This document shows positions 60,885 through 64,000 of a stretch of 64,000 nt of DNA, one piece after another; position 1 is the first letter of the stretch; each line of letters opens with the position of its first letter. Both the position numbers and the translations under genes were made by a program. The notes under the pieces are model-generated. The model made no database searches, was not told the origin of the DNA, and saw only the letters and a list, made by a program, of their open reading frames with translations. This DNA is from Melastoma dodecandrum (taxonomy: Eukaryota > Streptophyta > Magnoliopsida > Myrtales > Melastomataceae): positions 4,377,501 to 4,441,500 of the forward strand of contig JARUPY010000539.1 in assembly GCA_029817715.1 (NCBI GenBank), in the 5' to 3' direction.

Positions 60885-63800
60885 CTATCTTCCACCGGAC
60901 AACTCAACAGCCTCTTGAATGAACGCCGAGTCCTCCCCCCAGTCGAACCTTCTCCTTAGCCTCTCGTACTCTTGCCTTCGCGTGACTTCATCGTGCTGCC
61001 ATTCCTCCCACCTCTCCGCCAGCCCTTCTCCTTCCAACATCCTAACGACCTCCGACATTGCTGGTCGTTCCTCCGGGGATGCTTGCGTGCAAAGCAACGC
61101 GACCCGTATCATCATTTCCACCTCTTGCATGTCGTAGTCCTTGTTCAGGTTCCTGTCCACGATCCCATAGAGTTTTTTCTCCCTTTCCAGTTTCTTGACC
61201 TTCAAGACAAAACGTGCAGAGGTCAGCTGTATTCTTCACTGTTTCGGCGGTTACAGAATAACTCACATGATCGAGCAACAGGACGTCGTCCTCTTCTTCT
61301 AGACGTGAAAAGTCGACTGCACGCTGACCCGTTACCAGTTCCAACAACATTACACCATACCCGAAGACATCCGTTCTCTCGGAAGACTTCCCCGTGGACA
61401 AATACTCGGGAGCGATGTGGCCCATCGTTCCACGAACTTGAGTAGTTACATTTGTTTGTCTCACGTCAACTAGTTTCGCTAGACCAAAGTCCCCTACAAC
61501 GGCCTCGAAATCTTCATCCAGCATCACGTTAGCAGCTTTTACGTCCCTGTGAATGATCTTTGGGTTGCAGTGCTCGTGAAGGTACTCTAGCCCACGAGCA
61601 GTGCCCAAAGCGATTTTCTTCCTTTTCGGCCAGTCCAAAATGGATTCCCCTGCTGTAACTTCTTATGGGAGAAAACAACTTCAATAATTTCGGTCTTCAA
61701 TCAATGGCCTAAGGAACAAGCACACATAAGGCAGCATACCTCGAAGTCGATATGCAACACTTAGGTTCACCATGAATGGATACACAAGTAACCGCTCGGT
61801 CGGAGTCGTGCAAAAGCCAATCAACCTCAAGAGATTTTTATGCACCGCGACACTGATCATTTCGACTTCGCGCTGGAAAGCCGCATCTCCCCCCGGACTC
61901 GTGCAGTCCGTCAACCGTTTAACAGCTACCTTTGTACTATCGGTGAGCACTCCTTTGTAGACCTTTCCAAAGCCTCCCTGCCCGAGTACATTCTTCTCGC
62001 TGAAGTTGTCCGTAGCTATCTGCAACTCCCTCCAAGAAAATCTTTTCAACTGCCCAAATGCGATCTTTCGGTCAACCTCACCTGCCAATTGCACATACAA
62101 AGTGGAATGTATGCACTTAAAATTCCAGTCTCAGCTTCATAGAATATACAAGCACAAACCTGCTACATCGACAAAAACTTCAGGTCTGTGGCCTCTCTGT
62201 CTAAGTTTGTAAAGAGACAATAACAAAGCGCCTACAAGGAGGATAATTAGCCCTATGACAACACCGACTATAGTCCCGACCTTGTGTTTCTTGGGACTGC
62301 CTGTTAAATAAGGATAAGAAAGAAGCCGTATCGGAGAAACGGAGAAATGGAGAAACACCGTGCAACTTATTATAAGTTACATTACCTGACTCACTGACAT
62401 CAGAAGCACATTGGTGCCGCTCGGTAGGGCCACAGATCAAATTGTTCCCGGTGAAACTGATGAAAGAAAATATAAACAGACAGTCCGTGCATAACGGAAG
62501 GCTGTGGATCAAAACCTTTTCTGTTCAAATTAGCATGTCACGTATGCTAAGAGAAACTACCAAACATTCAAAATATCCGACTTATCATACTTGTATTTGG
62601 GAATCTCGAATAAACGCTCTGGTATTTGACCCACGAGATTGTTGGATGTGAGTTGCCTGCAAAATGATTTTGATCAAAAATTCACAGAGAAAAAAGAATT
62701 TCATCAACAGGTCGAAGTTAAAAGTGACAAGCCAAGTTCCATGGAACTCAAAGGTTAAAAACACATTGTACGTGAGAAAATCAAGCTTGACAATAGCTAT
62801 TAGCGAGGGAGCAACAAACTTAAATAATGCAATTTGCAAGAAATAAAAGCTTACAGGTCGATTAAAGAAGTGATGCCAGTAAGGGATTCTGGAATGGCTC
62901 CACTGAGATTATTCTGGCTCAGAGTCCTGCAAATAATTCTGTCAGCTGAGTTTGCTTGTTCATCTCTCTACGAATGAATTGCTAAGAACGAATTGAATGC
63001 GAAACTTCCATACAAGAACTGAAGCTTCTTCAGGTTTCCAAGGGAGGACGGTATCTCGCCACTTAACCGATTGTTCTGCAGCTCCAACTTCGTCAGACTA
63101 GACAGATTACCAAACTCCGCTGGTATTCCGCCAGTTATTCCATTTCCTTGCAAACTACTGCTCCAAAAGGGAGAAAGAAAAGGCGCAATGTTTCAGGTCA
63201 CAGGAAAGTGACACCACCTCAAGTATTTGAGCATTGGTAAGATTCAACAAGGGCAATGATTAATCAACTTCTTCGATAAGATGCTCCTCTGTGTCTTCAA
63301 AGCAGGAAATGATTCCGCGATGATTTCTCGCACTTTTGTAGAACAAGAATATCAATTTCATCACAAGAGGTTATCTGAGCTTAACTACCAGCCAAGAATC
63401 CGTCCTATAGACTCTTCGATGTTTTTAAGTTGAATGAATCGAAAAGGGAAACAAAAATCATCTACAGAAGAGCAGAAATCACAGAACCATTGCACCGTAT
63501 AACTGCAAAACTTACAGGGTAGTAAGTGTTTTCAGTACTCCAATCTGGGGGGACAGAGTACCAGAAAAATTCATGGACGCCAGCGTCCTGCACAGTTGAT
63601 ATATTTTGAGTCCACTCACAAGACGGCAGTCAACTCGGAAACAGAATGTCGCCGTTAAACGTACACTGAAGTGACCAAATAGGTGGTCGGGTCACAAATA
63701 ACGTTACTCCATGTGCATGGATTAACCAGATTTGCTTTCCAATCTTTAAGTTGATCGGCCGATGCATTCAGTGAAACCTTAAGTGATGAAAGAGCATCTC
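60885..63800 (-). CDS. LRR receptor-like kinase, subfamily II (partial at right edge)
   Basis: Plasma-membrane receptor kinase of the SERK/NIK-containing LRR-II group, closest in wording to the Arabidopsis At5g10290/At5g65240 type. Ten exons by eye: 63800-63665, 63587-63516, 63157-63014, 62926-62855, 62656-62591, 62456-62386, 62300-62160, 62081-61740, 61658-61267 and 61199-60885. The signal-peptide exon lies outside the window or was not found. The first visible exon has the N-cap [12 protein letters not shown]. Four to five LRRs follow in 24-residue exons ([18 protein letters not shown]). The membrane segment is [20 protein letters not shown]. The kinase keeps [30 protein letters not shown] (RD type), GDFGLAKL and the C-terminal ELSGGR. 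No lesion found. The 61658 acceptor was chosen to keep the loop length; an alternative AG lies a few bases downstream. Confidence 0.9.
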
Positions 63801-64000
63801 CTGGGATTTGGGAACTTTATAAGTGATAACCCAAAGCAGAGAATTTATGATCTAAAAAACCTTCAACAGTGGTCTCACTCCTCTTCTTCCTAATCCTTCT
63901 CATACTTGTAAACTCATATACTAACTAAGCTATTGTACAGTCAATTACTGAAGGCAAATTACATTACACCTGCTTTATTTGGGCACTGAATCTTGCGGAG
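63801..64000. other. Window edge within the receptor-kinase gene
   Basis: Expected to be the intron between the signal-peptide exon and the first visible exon. No start codon followed by a hydrophobic stretch could be tied to the gene within these bases. Confidence 0.4.

Noticed and set aside
61042..61266. Kinase exon reading through into [13 protein letters not shown]
   Set aside because: The conserved family sequence LLLDHVKKLERE is restored by a 67-base GT-AG intron (61266-61200), so the read-through is intronic.

Overview
The window reads as nuclear DNA of a eudicot plant. It has intron-rich genes with GT-AG introns, plastid-import, mitochondrial, tubulin-folding and receptor-kinase genes, three TIR-type NLR loci (monocots lack TIR-NB-LRR genes), and Ty1/copia and Ty3/gypsy-like retrotransposon sequence. 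The style of the TIR-NB-LRR proteins would suit Myrtales, but that is a guess that only a database search could settle.

Layout. About 0-6 kb is repeat-rich: SINE- and LTR-like remnants, a duplicated block of roughly 370 bp, and a gypsy-type LTR end. At 6.3-10 kb lies a minus-strand TIR-NB-LRR gene (TNL1) with no obvious start ATG, a premature stop and an altered MHD motif. At 10.3-19 kb there is a scrap of SDH2, anonymous C-rich sequence, and an almost complete 5.1-kb copia element with matched LTRs and a 5-bp target-site duplication. At 20.6-21.7 kb is a four-exon SDH2-3-like succinate dehydrogenase iron-sulfur subunit. At 24.3 kb is an intronless VQ-motif regulator. From 26.7 to 31 kb come an AT-rich fold-back element, a broken Gnk2/DUF26-like gene and anonymous DNA. 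From 32 to 49.7 kb is the gene-dense core: annexin (minus), TLDc/OXR1-like protein (plus), a tentative unknown gene (minus), a 0.7-kb multi-palindromic fold-back element, tubulin-folding cofactor C (plus) and the 15-exon TIC110 (plus). From 50 to 53.3 kb are a second copy of a gypsy-like repeat and a frameshifted lipid-transfer protein gene. From 53.6 to 60.4 kb is a rearranged TNL pair invaded by a second copia element. From 60.9 kb to the right edge is an intact LRR-II receptor kinase whose first exon lies beyond the window.

The most unusual object is at 53.6-60.4 kb. A TIR exon splices into an NB-ARC exon that runs in frame, without a stop, into copia reverse transcriptase and RNase H, giving a predicted 739-residue TIR-NB(partial)-RT-RNase H protein. 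The copia 3' LTR then ends five bases before the ATG of the next gene (TNL2). TNL2 begins with the missing downstream piece of an NB-ARC domain (RNBS-B) fused in front of its own TIR domain. Together the two halves look like one ancestral NB-ARC domain split, and partly deleted, by the retroelement.

The housekeeping genes are individually conserved and do not form an operon-like unit. The only functional clustering is of immune-receptor-type genes (three TNLs and an LRR receptor kinase) and degraded defence-type genes (LTP and Gnk2-like) interspersed with transposons. Exon boundaries were assigned by eye from GT/AG sites and reading phase; no search or alignment program was run.
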